The notes below the pieces were generated by a model. The model did not search any database, was not told the origin of the DNA, and worked only from the letters and a program-made list of their open reading frames with translations. The position numbers and the translations under genes were made by a program. From Asparagopsis taxiformis (Eukaryota; Rhodophyta; Florideophyceae; Bonnemaisoniales; Bonnemaisoniaceae), in NCBI GenBank assembly GCA_030407315.1, contig JALQPE010001860.1, positions 362,629 through 426,628 on the forward strand: a stretch of DNA of 64,000 bases, given 5' to 3'. Of the stretch, positions 9,913 through 20,893 are shown piece by piece; positions within the stretch are counted from its first letter, which is position 1; each line of letters opens with the position of its first letter.

Positions 9913-12342
9913 TGTTGCACAGATATATATAGTGCGCCAGAATGTAGCACTGCGGAAATTGAATGGTTAGTCGCTGAGCTGGATGCGCGTGCGCTGCGCA
10001 GGAAACAAGTTCCACACAGGAACGAGCAAGCAGAATAGGTTGAAGCTTTCCGATAATGAGTCGAGGGTAAGCGTTTTCGTATTTGGCAGACAGTGAACGA
10101 AAGCATAATGTCACTTCTGCAACCAATGTTGTGAGGGAAGAATAATGTAAGTACATGGGGTCACTCTCTGACGTGTGCTTCATACAAGAGACTTCTTTGG
10201 CGTACTGAACCCTGAAATGTATGGATGTTATGGCCTGCTGACAAGTTATGGGTTGTTAATGATCCGCGCGCAGAATGCCACAACAAATATTGATGGCGTC
10301 CCGAGAAAAATATCATGCACGAGTTGGAAGGATTTTTCCACTCAATGACTGACCTGATTTCACGTCAAGGTAGCTATATGCTACTTTTTTGATAGCTTCA
10401 TAAGAGGAATACACACTCGAGCAGTGTGGACAGAGATCGTATGCAACTGAGCTTTGATATTGCAACCGGGCCGAGTACATAAAATGGAATTTAACTTGGT
10501 AGAGGAAACTCAATTGAGCGCCACGAGATGGGCTGGGCTGCACAGCATTTTCTATGTCTTGAAGCGTGGCGACGCACAGGAAAAAATGTCTCAGGATCAT
10601 TGTGCATCACACAACCCTTTCCTGCATACTTTGCCACTGTTTACACTTTCCAAACTGCATCATCCTTGTTGTATTGTACAAATGACAAGTTTATGTTTGA
10701 TAGAGTTGCTGAACATGAGACCAGCTCGGGTGTTTCTGCATATTTTTATAGTACCTGATTCACACTGAGAGGATGATAGACGTGTACGAGAAAGGGTTTT
10801 GCAATCCACACTAGACATTTCAGCAATGGGATTGTACCATACACGTCTAAAACAAAGTGGTGCAAGTCCTGCATGCACGCTCCGAAAAGAACCCTGCTGA
10901 AAGTGGCGCAATGGAAAGGGTGTCCGGGACAGAAGAACGTAGGGCAGTTGAGCATACTCAAATTCAGCGAATAACCAGTCTACGCATTGAGCCTGCAAAG
11001 CGTGATATTACTATGATCCCCTCTGTCTGCTCCTGTCTGGTCTATCCATGAAAACCTAGCTTTCTATTTCAAGAGCATTGAAAAGAATAGAATAACAAGC
11101 GTGCATCTGCAAGCACGGCCGACGATGCTATGAATATCATCCATATGTAAACTCAAAATGACGCAATGAATGATCTGGTAGAAAGTGAAAAGTTGTCGCA
11201 ATGCCGCAGTAGACGCTGCAGTTGAAGCGGCGCATAGTGTCGTATAGTTGGCAGTCCTATGTGGAGATCGATGGATGCGTCAGGACATTAGAGTTTGAAA
11301 GGACTATTGACCGGTGAGCTGTAAGCATGCGGGTGGAACAATACTCGCATGCTATATGTTGAAAGTATACTCTACAGTTTGTTTCGATAGCTCAGCCAGT
11401 GAGTGTAGTATCTCCTTTGTCCCATTTATGTCCGAATACAAGCAAATGCGTCACCTACTGGCGTCGCGCCGTCCACTCGCACGGGATGACCAACTGATAG
11501 TGAATTATGGCTCAACTTTGATAGAGTATAATAATTCAGTTGCCCATCCCATGCGATCGATGTACCGCTGTAACTCTACATACGGACCGTGCGAGTATTT
11601 CCCGCCTCGGCCATCATGTTCTCTGCGCACCCAAAGCTGCCATACTATGTACTTCACTTTTTCAACGTGGCGTGAACATATCGCACAGAATCATTCTTCC
11701 CATCGCCGTCTCACGCTATTTCTTACCCAATACATGTTGTGAATAGTGCTCACGCCGCCCCATACCCGCACGCACTTATCTTGTTCGAATTGTACTCGTG
11801 AGCAGACTTGATCGACGTGCACACAATATTCCCTATCGCTCCACTACAGATCGAACTTTCGGTGCGTCGAATACCCTAACCGTAAACGTCGAATGAGTTC
11901 AGTATATTACATCAGCTAATCTACTCACTATGCATAACCTGAGTCAAATCGCAAAAGGGTTTTCACTCCACTCATATTCGGCACAGCGAGTTTGAATTTA
12001 ACCTGGAGTCCAACGTCTACGTCTCGTGGAACCCTGTTTTGATTTTTGTTCTGCATAATCTCTACTAGAAGGGTTTTCAGGAAACAACGCGCCGATTCTT
12101 CCATTTCCGGTATTCTACGTACGCTGGCCAGTTGTTATGTTGCCGATCCGCACCACGGTGGCATCAATACCTTCGCCATGAACAAATCATAGTCTCACCC
12201 AATGCTTTGACCCTCGTCTAATTTTAGTGAACCCTATTCTGCTTCTCTCCATACGACTGACTGAATGGCTTCAACTAAACTTGCCAACGCATTTACAATA
12301 TCACTGGTTAGTTTATTTCATCTATATCAAGTTTCCTGTTAC
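9913..12342. other. Gap between the tandem aminotransferase copies
   Basis: A 2.4-kb stretch without a recognisable gene. Short open frames (the longest about 142 codons at 11314-11742) lack domain-like features. It contains the promoter of copy 1 (TATA-like box near 9922-9932) and the 3' flank of copy 2. I saw no residual coding similarity to either copy. Confidence 0.55.
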
Positions 12343-13833
12343 TCACTGCTTACCACTAAGGAGAGACCATGCCCGACCCGTTGGTTTCGGTCTGCCTAAT
12401 TTTCGTTGAACCGCTTGCTGCTTTCTTCTCTCGTAACCGAAAGGTTTACTCGTTCTCGTGTCCTGTTTGCTGCTTCGTGTCGTGTGTTCGTAGTCGATGA
12501 AACTTGACATGAATGTGATCAGCTTATCCACATCAGATTTGTTCGTTGCTATTCCAACAGATACTCTCACTGCCCCAAAGCGTGGGTCACGCATGCAATG
12601 CGAGAATTTGTCTAAAGAAAATTCATCAGCTCCAATCTTGACAAAGCATTTCATTGCTGCAGCAGCTGAGAACTCGAAAGCTGTCTCCGCAGCACCAGGG
12701 TTACAGAAACAACCTGTCCGAAGAGAGATAGTGTTCTTATTGGCTTCTTTTTCAACGATTCGTGGATCGATCTTTGTACCGTCCTTCGCAACAACATTAA
12801 ACGTAACAGTCCCACCGCGCATGTGCATGTTATTAGGGCCGTACAAATCGATAATCGATTTGCCGGTCGAATGAGTGAGACTATTAAGACCAGATAGCAT
12901 CAATTTAGTCATGGAAGATACATGGTTCTTCACGTAGTCCATACCGAGGTTTTCGAGGAACTTTAAACCTCGAGAGATAGCGGGAATCAAAAGAAAATTC
13001 ACCGTACCGTCTTCAAAGCTTTCATAGTCATCATGTAGGAGATGCATTTTGTTTTGAACGCTGACGAAGCGCACTGTACCACCAGCGAACCAAGGTCGAT
13101 TCAGACGCTTCAACGCTTTTTTTCGAACAAGTAGTGCACCGATGCCGGTGGGGAAGCCAAACATCTTATAAAATGATATTGCGAGAAATTCTGGCTTGAC
13201 TGACGAGAGATCGAGTGAGTTTGTTGGTACGTAAGCTGCGGTATCAAGAAAAACGTCGTAGCCAAGATATTGTGCAAGAGAAACGAGATGTAGAGAATGT
13301 TTGACACCTGAGAAATTAGACTGAGCTGGGTAGGCGAAAAGGTTCGGCACGTTCTTGGTTCGCGCCTTCAGAACTTTCCCGACGGCTTCTGGAGAATGAG
13401 CGCGAAGCTCCTTGTCTAGAGGAAGATATGTGACATTGGCGCCCGCTGCAGTAGCAAACTCCCGAATTCCATGAACAGAGTTGTGGTTATCTGTGAGCAT
13501 AGCATAGGTCGAGTTGCGGCGGAATGGGTAAGATTCACCAACAAGTTTTAAAGCCCCAGAAGCATTGGGAGTAAATATAACTTCATATTCTCGTGGGTCA
13601 GCATTAAAGAAGTGTAGAATATGTAAGCGTGTGTGTTTGACATGTTCTGTAGCAAGTTTGGAGGTAGGGTTGTCTGAATGAGGGTTTCCGAGCACCTCTT
13701 CATTCAACGAGGAAATGTGATTTTCAATGAGGCTCTTCGGGTGCAGCCCAGCTCCAGTATAATCCAGATAAACGTGATTACCTTTATCAAGGCGAGAAAA
13801 TTCAGTTGCGCGAACATGCTCGAAATTGGTCAT
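12343..13833 (-). CDS. Class-V aminotransferase, molybdenum cofactor sulfurase-like (copy 2)
   Basis: A 496-residue paralogue of the 8221-9912 gene, collinear with it almost without gaps and roughly 60% identical by eye. It keeps the same landmarks: VYLDYTGAGLHP near the N-terminus, EVIFTPNASGALKL, the PLP lysine in SFYKMFGFPTG (near residue 220) and RTGCFCNPGA with the two cysteines (near 373 and 375). The ATG at 13833 gives a compact N-terminus (MTNFEHVRATEF), so this copy probably stays in the cytosol, while copy 1 may carry a leader. The C-terminal ~30 residues are basic and diverge from copy 1. No MOSC domain is present. Both copies retain every catalytic residue I can identify, so both are probably functional; which substrate each serves cannot be read here. 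Confidence 0.85.
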   Translation of the reverse strand: MTNFEHVRATEFSRLDKGNHVYLDYTGAGLHPKSLIENHISSLNEEVLGNPHSDNPTSKLATEHVKHTRLHILHFFNADPREYEVIFTPNASGALKLVGESYPFRRNSTYAMLTDNHNSVHGIREFATAAGANVTYLPLDKELRAHSPEAVGKVLKARTKNVPNLFAYPAQSNFSGVKHSLHLVSLAQYLGYDVFLDTAAYVPTNSLDLSSVKPEFLAISFYKMFGFPTGIGALLVRKKALKRLNRPWFAGGTVRFVSVQNKMHLLHDDYESFEDGTVNFLLIPAISRGLKFLENLGMDYVKNHVSSMTKLMLSGLNSLTHSTGKSIIDLYGPNNMHMRGGTVTFNVVAKDGTKIDPRIVEKEANKNTISLRTGCFCNPGAAETAFEFSAAAAMKCFVKIGADEFSLDKFSHCMRDPRFGAVRVSVGIATNKSDVDKLITFMSSFIDYEHTTRSSKQDTRTSKPFGYERRKQQAVQRKLGRPKPTGRAWSLLSGKQ

Positions 13834-16073
13834 TTTTTGGGAGGTAAAGGAAGTGAAAAGGTGTTAGTCGTTAGTTGTCGTGGGTGGTGGTGTTGCAGTG
13901 AGCGAGTGTCGAGCTGAGGTTACGGTTTATGTAGATGTCGAGTGAAGCAATGTATTAAGTGTGAAGATATTGAAATATTCCCAGCAAAGCTATATCTGAT
14001 AAGGGGTGCAGCGAGAAACAAGGAGATAGCTCAAGATCAACAGGCGGTTCGGTTTTCTGTTAGTCGATATAGCATCCTGCCACCATTCCGATGATCCGTG
14101 AATAACATGTTGGCGTTAAAGATTTGACGGTTGTATTCAGCGAGGGTGCGATTGGATGAGACAGGAGGGTTTCACTGCCAGCAATGAGATATGTGTCATG
14201 TTGAAGCCTGCTGCCACTCAAGTAAGGCTAAAGATTTTTTGTATGGTGACCGAAAGTGCGTTCGGTAATCGTGCTCTCTATGTAAGTGGATTCACAAATA
14301 AATTAACAGTAAGCAGGTGATACAGGGACTGCACAATACAAGGCTATGAATGTTAAGATATGTTTCCCAGGGTCCGCGAGGACCAGCACTCTGAATAGAT
14401 GGCGTTTGCTGGCAGGACGAGCCCCCTATGCTTCTCGTCCAGAACATGAAACCACCACGCGTCAAATGTGGTCCTCTATAGCAGTTGCCAGCCCATCAAC
14501 ACTTCTTCTCACGTGCGAGCAAATGTTCCACATTCATTACCGAGAATTATTGGGTGCACTGCACAGTTATGGTCTTCTAATGCTTCTGTCAGCTAGTCGG
14601 TAGTTTCGCAACAATACTCTTCAAAGTTTGTGTCCTTCAGCGCTCCAGTGACTTGGGACGCGTTTACAAGTTTATTGATTGCGAGACGCCTGTGTCCAGC
14701 AATGTGGTTGAGGCGCTTCAAGATATGACTGGAAATAGATACGGCAAAATTTTTGATGTTCACACGCTCCAACGTTATGTATTCCTGAGGGCATCATATC
14801 GCCTGCGAATACCAGCACAGCGACGTCGTAGAATAATGTTCTCAAACATCACTTGCACTTCAACAATTATCATCTGTTCGATTTTGGCAAGCACACCGAT
14901 TAGACTGTACAGCTGCAGATTCTAAAGCAACTTATCTAGCAGTCATACATTGTTTCTGCGCACTGCTTGCTACATTTCTGAAACAGATCTTCTCATTTGT
15001 TTATCTCGTTTCTCTCCAGAAATGTAGTCACTGTGTTATCATTGTTGAATAACCAGTGTCAACTTTAGTTTCTCTGATGAGAGAAATCTAGTATCCTTTG
15101 AAGAGAACATGCGTTCCTGCTTAGTCATGCTCATGTCAACAGATGCTGCCTTACGATTGATTGTGTTATCACCGCCCTCTTCCATAAAGCTCTCTTCGAT
15201 ATTCTCTTTCATAACTTCAACGTCTCTAGCATTGACCCGATCCCATACAATAAGCAAACATTAGGTAAAAGTGATTCCCCTTGGTGACATCACATGGGGA
15301 TCTGTTATTAAATATCGCACAGCTCGGGGAGTCAATTCCAAGGAGAAAAATACACAGTGGGTTCCATTTCTCTTCAAAAACAAGTACAACCCTTTCGCCG
15401 TGAAAATGTATTCTTCAGCTATGACAGTCAACAATCTTGAGGTGGAACAGCAAGTGGGTAGGGTAGCGTGCCTCCTCCCGTCACTTCAGGGAGATGGGCA
15501 ACCTTCAATACATAGTCAATCTTCTGGTTGAGTGGGTATGCAGATGTAGTTGAGATGTGCACCTTGCAGCAATGATTACTGAGTGCGAAAACTTTGCAGG
15601 TCGTGGCCATCAGGTCGCGCACCAGCTGCCAGAAAATAAATGCAACATTGCAGCCCTGCTATTCTCATGAAGTACAGGTAGGTGAAATTGAACTGTGCAG
15701 CCTGGCTCACGGAAGTTATCAAAACTTGGGCCACTCAAGGGCACCAATGTAAATGACGTCAACATGGTGGCGACGGCAGCATTTTCCACAGCACATCATT
15801 GTAACTATCCGATCTGCCATGGTTGAACAATGACCGAAATGACACTCTAGGCAAGATGTTACTTGTTTGACAAAACCTTGCTGTGGCGCATTTTGAACCA
15901 AATTTTGCAGTTCAGGTCTTGTCGGCTGCCACGTCTCGTTGCAATAACAATGCTTCAAAGACCAGATTTTCGCTTTTGTAGAGGAGCCACCAATGCTGAA
16001 AGGCAACAACTCTTAAAAATCCAGGTAGGCGCATCAACTAAACTGAAAATTGAATTCCGCATGGCAACATGGC
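13834..16073. other. Intergenic gap, no gene recognised
   Basis: About 2.2 kb between the start of aminotransferase copy 2 and the 3' end of the POP1 gene. Only short unconvincing frames occur (at most 96 codons, at 15719-16009). The first few hundred bases from 13834 should hold the copy 2 promoter. No repeat, RNA gene or transposon relic was recognised. Confidence 0.55.
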
Positions 16074-18287
16074 CTAAACTAAAACCCGAGCGATTCCAAG
16101 TCGATAGTATAGTGAATTAACATTGCGGAATAACACGTAGACTCCTGGTAGCCCAAACTCTCCTCTGCGACTTGTTAGTCCCTTGCACTCACCATTAGCT
16201 TCTTCCAGCAAACGCTTCATTGCACTAGCGGTAATAACACCCAATCCACGGGCTATTCCTCGAGTCAGGTTGTAACCGCCTATAGTAACGTGACCAATTA
16301 CATCCCGTGATGGCTCAATATCTTCTGCTAGCACCCTTCCCCGTCGTTCCTTGACCGCTTGGAAAGGTTCCTTGTCTCCTTTAATACTGTTCCTGTCCTT
16401 GTTCGTCAGTGCACAAATTATAGCGTTCTTTGATGGAACACCCTTTCCATGTGCGATTAGCTCTACACGAAGAAATGAACAACATTCGTCCTGCGGATTT
16501 ACTATTGTGTTCACCACCGCAACGACACCTGGCTGCCTTCGGTGCCTTCTAAAACGCATGTACTTGCCCAGTAATGTTTGGAGCTTTTGCTGCGACCTTA
16601 CAATTCGAACAGTTATGTCATCAACTTTGGTGACTCCGCATTGTAACGTTGTTGTCGCGCTTTCGGTCGTCCTTTTCCTCTTCTGGGGAGGTGGTACATG
16701 GACAGTCCCACTAAACCGTGAAAGCTCTTGCAATGCTGCTTCTTTCAGTGCGGGGGACATTGGGGATTTGATACGATAGAGGGCATAGTTTACCCGCTTC
16801 GACTTTGGTCGGCGCCGATATTTATCAAGCAGGAGTCCTTCCTCCTTGCGCATCGCTTCTTCTCCACACATGGTATCTAGATAGTCTTCGGGAAAAATAG
16901 GCAAACCACCCTCAAGTTTCAGTAGTCTCATATCTTGTTGTCCTATCGCTCGAGTACCATTTGCGTACATGATAGAAACCCAAAATGCCATGCCCCAACC
17001 AGCAGGAATAATAAGATCCCAGCCGGAGCCAAATCCACGACGCATTCCATCTGCCCGATGTAGGAGCATGAATGGGACCAGAAATTTCTTTTTCTGATCA
17101 CTGGCACCCTGCAGAATGACATTTTTCCAGTGATCGCGACGGCTAGATTCCCAAAGTTCGTTATCTCCGGTTTTACGGAATACCTCCGCCGAATTTGGAA
17201 CCGCACCAACTGATGATATCTGTTCCGACATTGTCTTCGGTGGAAATGATACGCGTGGGTCTTTCGTGCTTCCCGAGAAAGTGCATGACCTTGGGAGGCA
17301 GTCAGGCGAACGCGATTGAGATATCAATTTCAAACTAGCCATGTGCGGCTTGTCGGGCTGTAGTACAGCTCCTAAAACAGCACCTGCACGAGGACCGATA
17401 ATAGAAAAGCATAGTGGTGCATTAGAAATGCAGTTTACGTTGATAGAATAGTCGTCGATATTGGTCGCTGCTGTCGTCAGCAGTTCTTTGACGAAACTCT
17501 TCACCTGCGGAAGTACCCAAAGCCACAATTGACCAGCTTTTGCCGGTCTCCAGAGTAGATCACAAGGAGCAACGGCCCTGTTATCTTGATCAATCAGAGT
17601 TAAATTGGGTACCCTGCGACAACCACTCATAACAGGATCAGTAGTCGCTCTACACCCGTCTTCAAAAGAAAATAAGGTTTTCAGAAGAGCGCTCAATGTA
17701 GTCTTTGTTTGTGCTTTCACTTCAATGATTTCCAAGTAGCTTGAATCATGCGCTATAGATGAGTGCGAAGCGGCTCTGTAACATGAACGATAGCCCCGGT
17801 CACAACAAGCAATTGCTAGTTTTTTTCCACCAACAACATCCATTGTGAAGCGTTTTGCATGCCAGATATGTGTCTCAAGCCAGGATGGATTAGCAGACCT
17901 CAATTTGCGAATTGAACTGAGGAAGCGCGCCTTTTTTCGATACTTTCGCAGTCGGGCGGAGCCCCTGGGTCCTGGCTTCCTTTCCGGTTCACCAGGTGCT
18001 CGCTGTTGACGAAGCTGGCGGATATGGGCTGCCTTGAGACGCACAGGCATGCGGTGGGAAGAATGGGACATTGTCCGCCTTCGGGAATGCCATGACAATT
18101 TCTGGTAAACTCTTCTGTTGCCATGAACAGAAGCTGCGGCTGACCGCAGAGCTTTCAGCTCGACAGCCCGAGCTACAGCAAAGTCGACAACATCCACCTT
18201 TTCAACGACCGCATAGAGCGAATTCGTTGGATCCCTGCGTTCCTGACCACTATCCGGATTGGAGCTTTGAGCAGAGGGTGGATTCAT
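16074..18287 (-). CDS. POP1: Ribonuclease P/MRP subunit POP1
   Basis: A 737-residue single-exon protein starting at the ATG at 18287. POP1 is the largest protein of nuclear RNase P and RNase MRP and binds the RNA scaffold needed for tRNA and rRNA processing. The N-terminal POP1 block is clear: a basic HRMPVRLK region, then SARLRKYRKKARFLSS and the signature LETHIWHAKRF (residues 137-147). The central POPLD domain is seen at about 395-440 (FMLLHRADGMRRGFGSGWD and IIPAGWGMAFW). The C-terminal region has GHVTIGGYNLTRGIARGLG, also typical. Length is between yeast (875) and shorter algal forms. The gene is divergent from the EF-G2 gene, with 232 bp between start codons. Confidence 0.9.
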   Translation of the reverse strand: MNPPSAQSSNPDSGQERRDPTNSLYAVVEKVDVVDFAVARAVELKALRSAAASVHGNRRVYQKLSWHSRRRTMSHSSHRMPVRLKAAHIRQLRQQRAPGEPERKPGPRGSARLRKYRKKARFLSSIRKLRSANPSWLETHIWHAKRFTMDVVGGKKLAIACCDRGYRSCYRAASHSSIAHDSSYLEIIEVKAQTKTTLSALLKTLFSFEDGCRATTDPVMSGCRRVPNLTLIDQDNRAVAPCDLLWRPAKAGQLWLWVLPQVKSFVKELLTTAATNIDDYSINVNCISNAPLCFSIIGPRAGAVLGAVLQPDKPHMASLKLISQSRSPDCLPRSCTFSGSTKDPRVSFPPKTMSEQISSVGAVPNSAEVFRKTGDNELWESSRRDHWKNVILQGASDQKKKFLVPFMLLHRADGMRRGFGSGWDLIIPAGWGMAFWVSIMYANGTRAIGQQDMRLLKLEGGLPIFPEDYLDTMCGEEAMRKEEGLLLDKYRRRPKSKRVNYALYRIKSPMSPALKEAALQELSRFSGTVHVPPPQKRKRTTESATTTLQCGVTKVDDITVRIVRSQQKLQTLLGKYMRFRRHRRQPGVVAVVNTIVNPQDECCSFLRVELIAHGKGVPSKNAIICALTNKDRNSIKGDKEPFQAVKERRGRVLAEDIEPSRDVIGHVTIGGYNLTRGIARGLGVITASAMKRLLEEANGECKGLTSRRGEFGLPGVYVLFRNVNSLYYRLGIARVLV

Positions 18288-18519
18288 TGCGACAATTGCT
18301 CAGGTATTTCTCAAGCAAAGGAGATGGATCAGTCTGAGCATCCGACCGCACTGATCCCGAAGCAAAATCGCCGTAGACCTATATATACCTTTTTTTCAAT
18401 AAATTTTGCTGAGCAACAGCCGCACTGATCATGGTTATAATCCGACCTTGGGATTCAAGTCGAACTTCCTCGCGGGAAACTTGAGTTGCTGTTGACGAAC
18501 ACGGCAACTTTAAGTTGCA
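18288..18519. promoter_or_regulatory. Divergent promoter between POP1 and the EF-G2 gene
   Basis: Only 232 bp separate the two oppositely oriented ATG codons, so both promoters must lie here. A TATATATA element occurs near 18380-18388, followed by a T-rich run and AATAAA-like sequence. No conserved operator was recognised. Confidence 0.5.
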
Positions 18520-20876
18520 ATGGCGCTGCGATGTAGACAACTTGCTTTGTCCCGTCTCAAAAATTGTCTCTCTATGCGGGATTCAACTACATTATCTCAG
18601 TGTAGCATTCAGCAAAGGTACAACGCACCAGTGATGCCTCAAATTAGGTGTACAATGCGTATATCAACTGCTGCTTATTGCGGAAAGCGAGTTCTTGGTG
18701 CTATAGCCCATATCAATTCTGGGAAAACGACCACTTCGGAAGCAATGCTGTTCACTGCAGGAGCTCTACGGCGTATGGGCAATGTCGACGTCGGCGACAC
18801 AGCCCTAGATTATCTTCCTGCGGAACGAGAGCGCGGTATAACAATCAACGCTGCAGCCATATGCTTTAAATGGAGGGAACATGAATTCTTCCTAGTAGAT
18901 TCACCTGGACATCTCGATTTCACCTATGAAGTTGAGCGCGCACTCAAAGTAATGGATGGAGTTATTGTTTTGCTGGATGCGGTTTCAGGGGTACAGCCAC
19001 AGACAGAAACTGTATGGCGCCAGGCTGACTCGAATAGTTTGTCCCGGATTGTTTTCGTGAACAAAATGGATCGCGATGGGGCAGACTTTGACAAAACAGT
19101 TTCGACGATGCGAAGTTACTTTAATACGACACCAGTTGTCATCCATGTACCAATCTTCGGTGAAGAAAGCCGCAAGTTCTGTGGTATTTATGATTTAACA
19201 GAGTATTTTAATGACAGACCCGATGCGTCTGGGTTACGTATCAAGAACGTGAATGGTGAAGACATCATTGGTTCATTCTCCGATCTTTCATCTCATCAAC
19301 AAAGTATCGTGGCGAAAGCTGCTGATTCCCTCGTTGAAGCCCTCTCGGATTTCAGCGACGACATAATGGCACTTTGGCTGGAAGGTAACGCAGTTTCTCA
19401 TGCGCTCATTGTTGATACGATAAGGCGCGTCTGCGTGGAAGGTCGCGCAGTACCTGTTCTTTGCGGTTCGTCTCTGAAAGGAATCGGTGTAGAACAACTG
19501 ATGGATTCTGTAGTCGACTACCTTCCGTCACCTCTGGAACGTTCTCCAGTGAAAGCTTTGACGTCGTGTGGTAAGGATTTGGTTCTCACACCGAGTGAAA
19601 CAGCTTCGTTTTTAGCATATGCTTTCAAGGTCACCCATGACAAGCATCGCGGACGAATGGTACATTTAAGAGCATTTTCAGGATGCTTGAATGGCATTCG
19701 GAAACCTTTCTGGAATACCACAAAAGGTAAAGGGGAAACTCCATCAAAACTTGTCAGAGTTCTGGCTGATAAGTTTGTGGACATTGATCATATTGCGACT
19801 GGAGATATCTTTGCAGCGGCAAGTTATAATTTTCTATTCCTATTTGCATTCCCGCTTAACGATAACGTCAGTCTAACGTATTGTCATGACTTTTACACTT
19901 CTAGGTCGGCTTCAAGCATACTGAAACTGGGGACACAGTGGTATTGCAACACGATCCAAAATCATCACATGTGGTGCTAAGTGGTGTGAACACACCACCA
20001 GCCGTTTTCTCTGTTGCCCTTGAAGTTGACTCGTCGGCTCACGAGAAGGCATTGGAAGATTCATTGCAAAAATTAGTGGAGGAGGACTGCTCGCTAGAAG
20101 TCAAGTTTGATGACGATACTGGAGAAATGTTACTATCAGGCATGGGAGAACTGCATCTGGAGGTAGCAGTGGACCGAATGTCACGTAGCCTTCCGTTCTC
20201 AATCCATGTTTCCCCTCCACGCGTCGCGTATCGTGAGACCGTCACAGGTAGCTGCAGTCATATTGAACATTATGATGCGACCATAGGTTCCAATAGGCTT
20301 CGCGCATCACTCACTGTTTCCATAGATATGCTTGACAGTGAGATGGACTATTCGAATGAAGTTCACTTGGATGATGCATTTTCCGCAGAAGAGGCAGATG
20401 CTATACGCGATGGTGTACACGCCGCTCTAGGACGTGGCCCACTCTTGGGTTCTCCTTTGACCAAAGTGCGTGTCCGTGTCGAGAGAAGCGTAGACACCCG
20501 ACAGGAAGCTGTTGCCCTTCGGGCATGTGCAAGTCGTGCAGTTCGGAACACTGTGAAACGCTCAGGTGTGATGTTACTGGAGCCAGTAATGTCTGTTGAA
20601 TGTGTGGTCCCTGAAATTTGTGCCGGAGATGTAATAGCGGAAATAGCACATCCAACAAGACGGCGTGGCATCATTGAAAGCGTCGAAGCTGATGCTCGTG
20701 GTGGCGGTATGAATAGAATCAAAGCTCGGATACCGTTGCAAGGGGTGATTGGATGGGCAACTCGACTTCGATCTATAACCAAGGGGCGTGGGGAGCTTGT
20801 GATGAAGTTTCACTCATACGAAAAAGTGGATATGGACGCACAAGATAGAATCGTGAGAGAAGCGGAAGGTCGTTGA
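18520..20876 (+). CDS. GFM2: Mitochondrial elongation factor G2 (ribosome-recycling GTPase), two exons
   Basis: Exons 18520-19818 and 19905-20876 join to a 756-residue translational GTPase. EF-G2mt works with recycling factor to split mitochondrial ribosomes. The N-terminus (~50 residues, Arg/Ser/Leu-rich, MALRCRQLALSRLKNCL) fits a mitochondrial presequence. GTPase motifs: G1 AHINSGKTT (63-71), G2 ERGIT, G3 DSPGH (127-131), G4 NKMD (~180) and G5 GSSLKG. Exon 2 begins VGFKHTETGDTV, which continues domain II exactly after exon 1's GDIFAA, and then carries domains III-V (GMGELHLEV). Without splicing, frame 1 ends at TAA 19980 and exon 2 is in another frame, so the intron is required. GFM2 is favoured over GFM1 by overall resemblance only; the distinction is moderately sure. 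It is convergent with the sulfotransferase gene, with 17 bp between stop codons. Confidence 0.86.
19819..19904 (+). other. GC-AG intron of the EF-G2 gene (86 nt)
   Basis: Protein continuity fixes the ends: exon 1 must stop after GDIFAA and exon 2 must start at VGFKHTETGD. This gives a donor reading GCAAGT, the consensus of the rare GC-AG intron class, a branch-point-like TCTAACG at 19872-19878, and the acceptor TTCTAG at 19904. The only nearby GT (19823) puts exon 2 out of frame. The length of 86 is 2 mod 3, exactly the shift needed. Confidence 0.85.
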
Positions 20877-20893
20877 AGTTTGTTGTACTTCTA

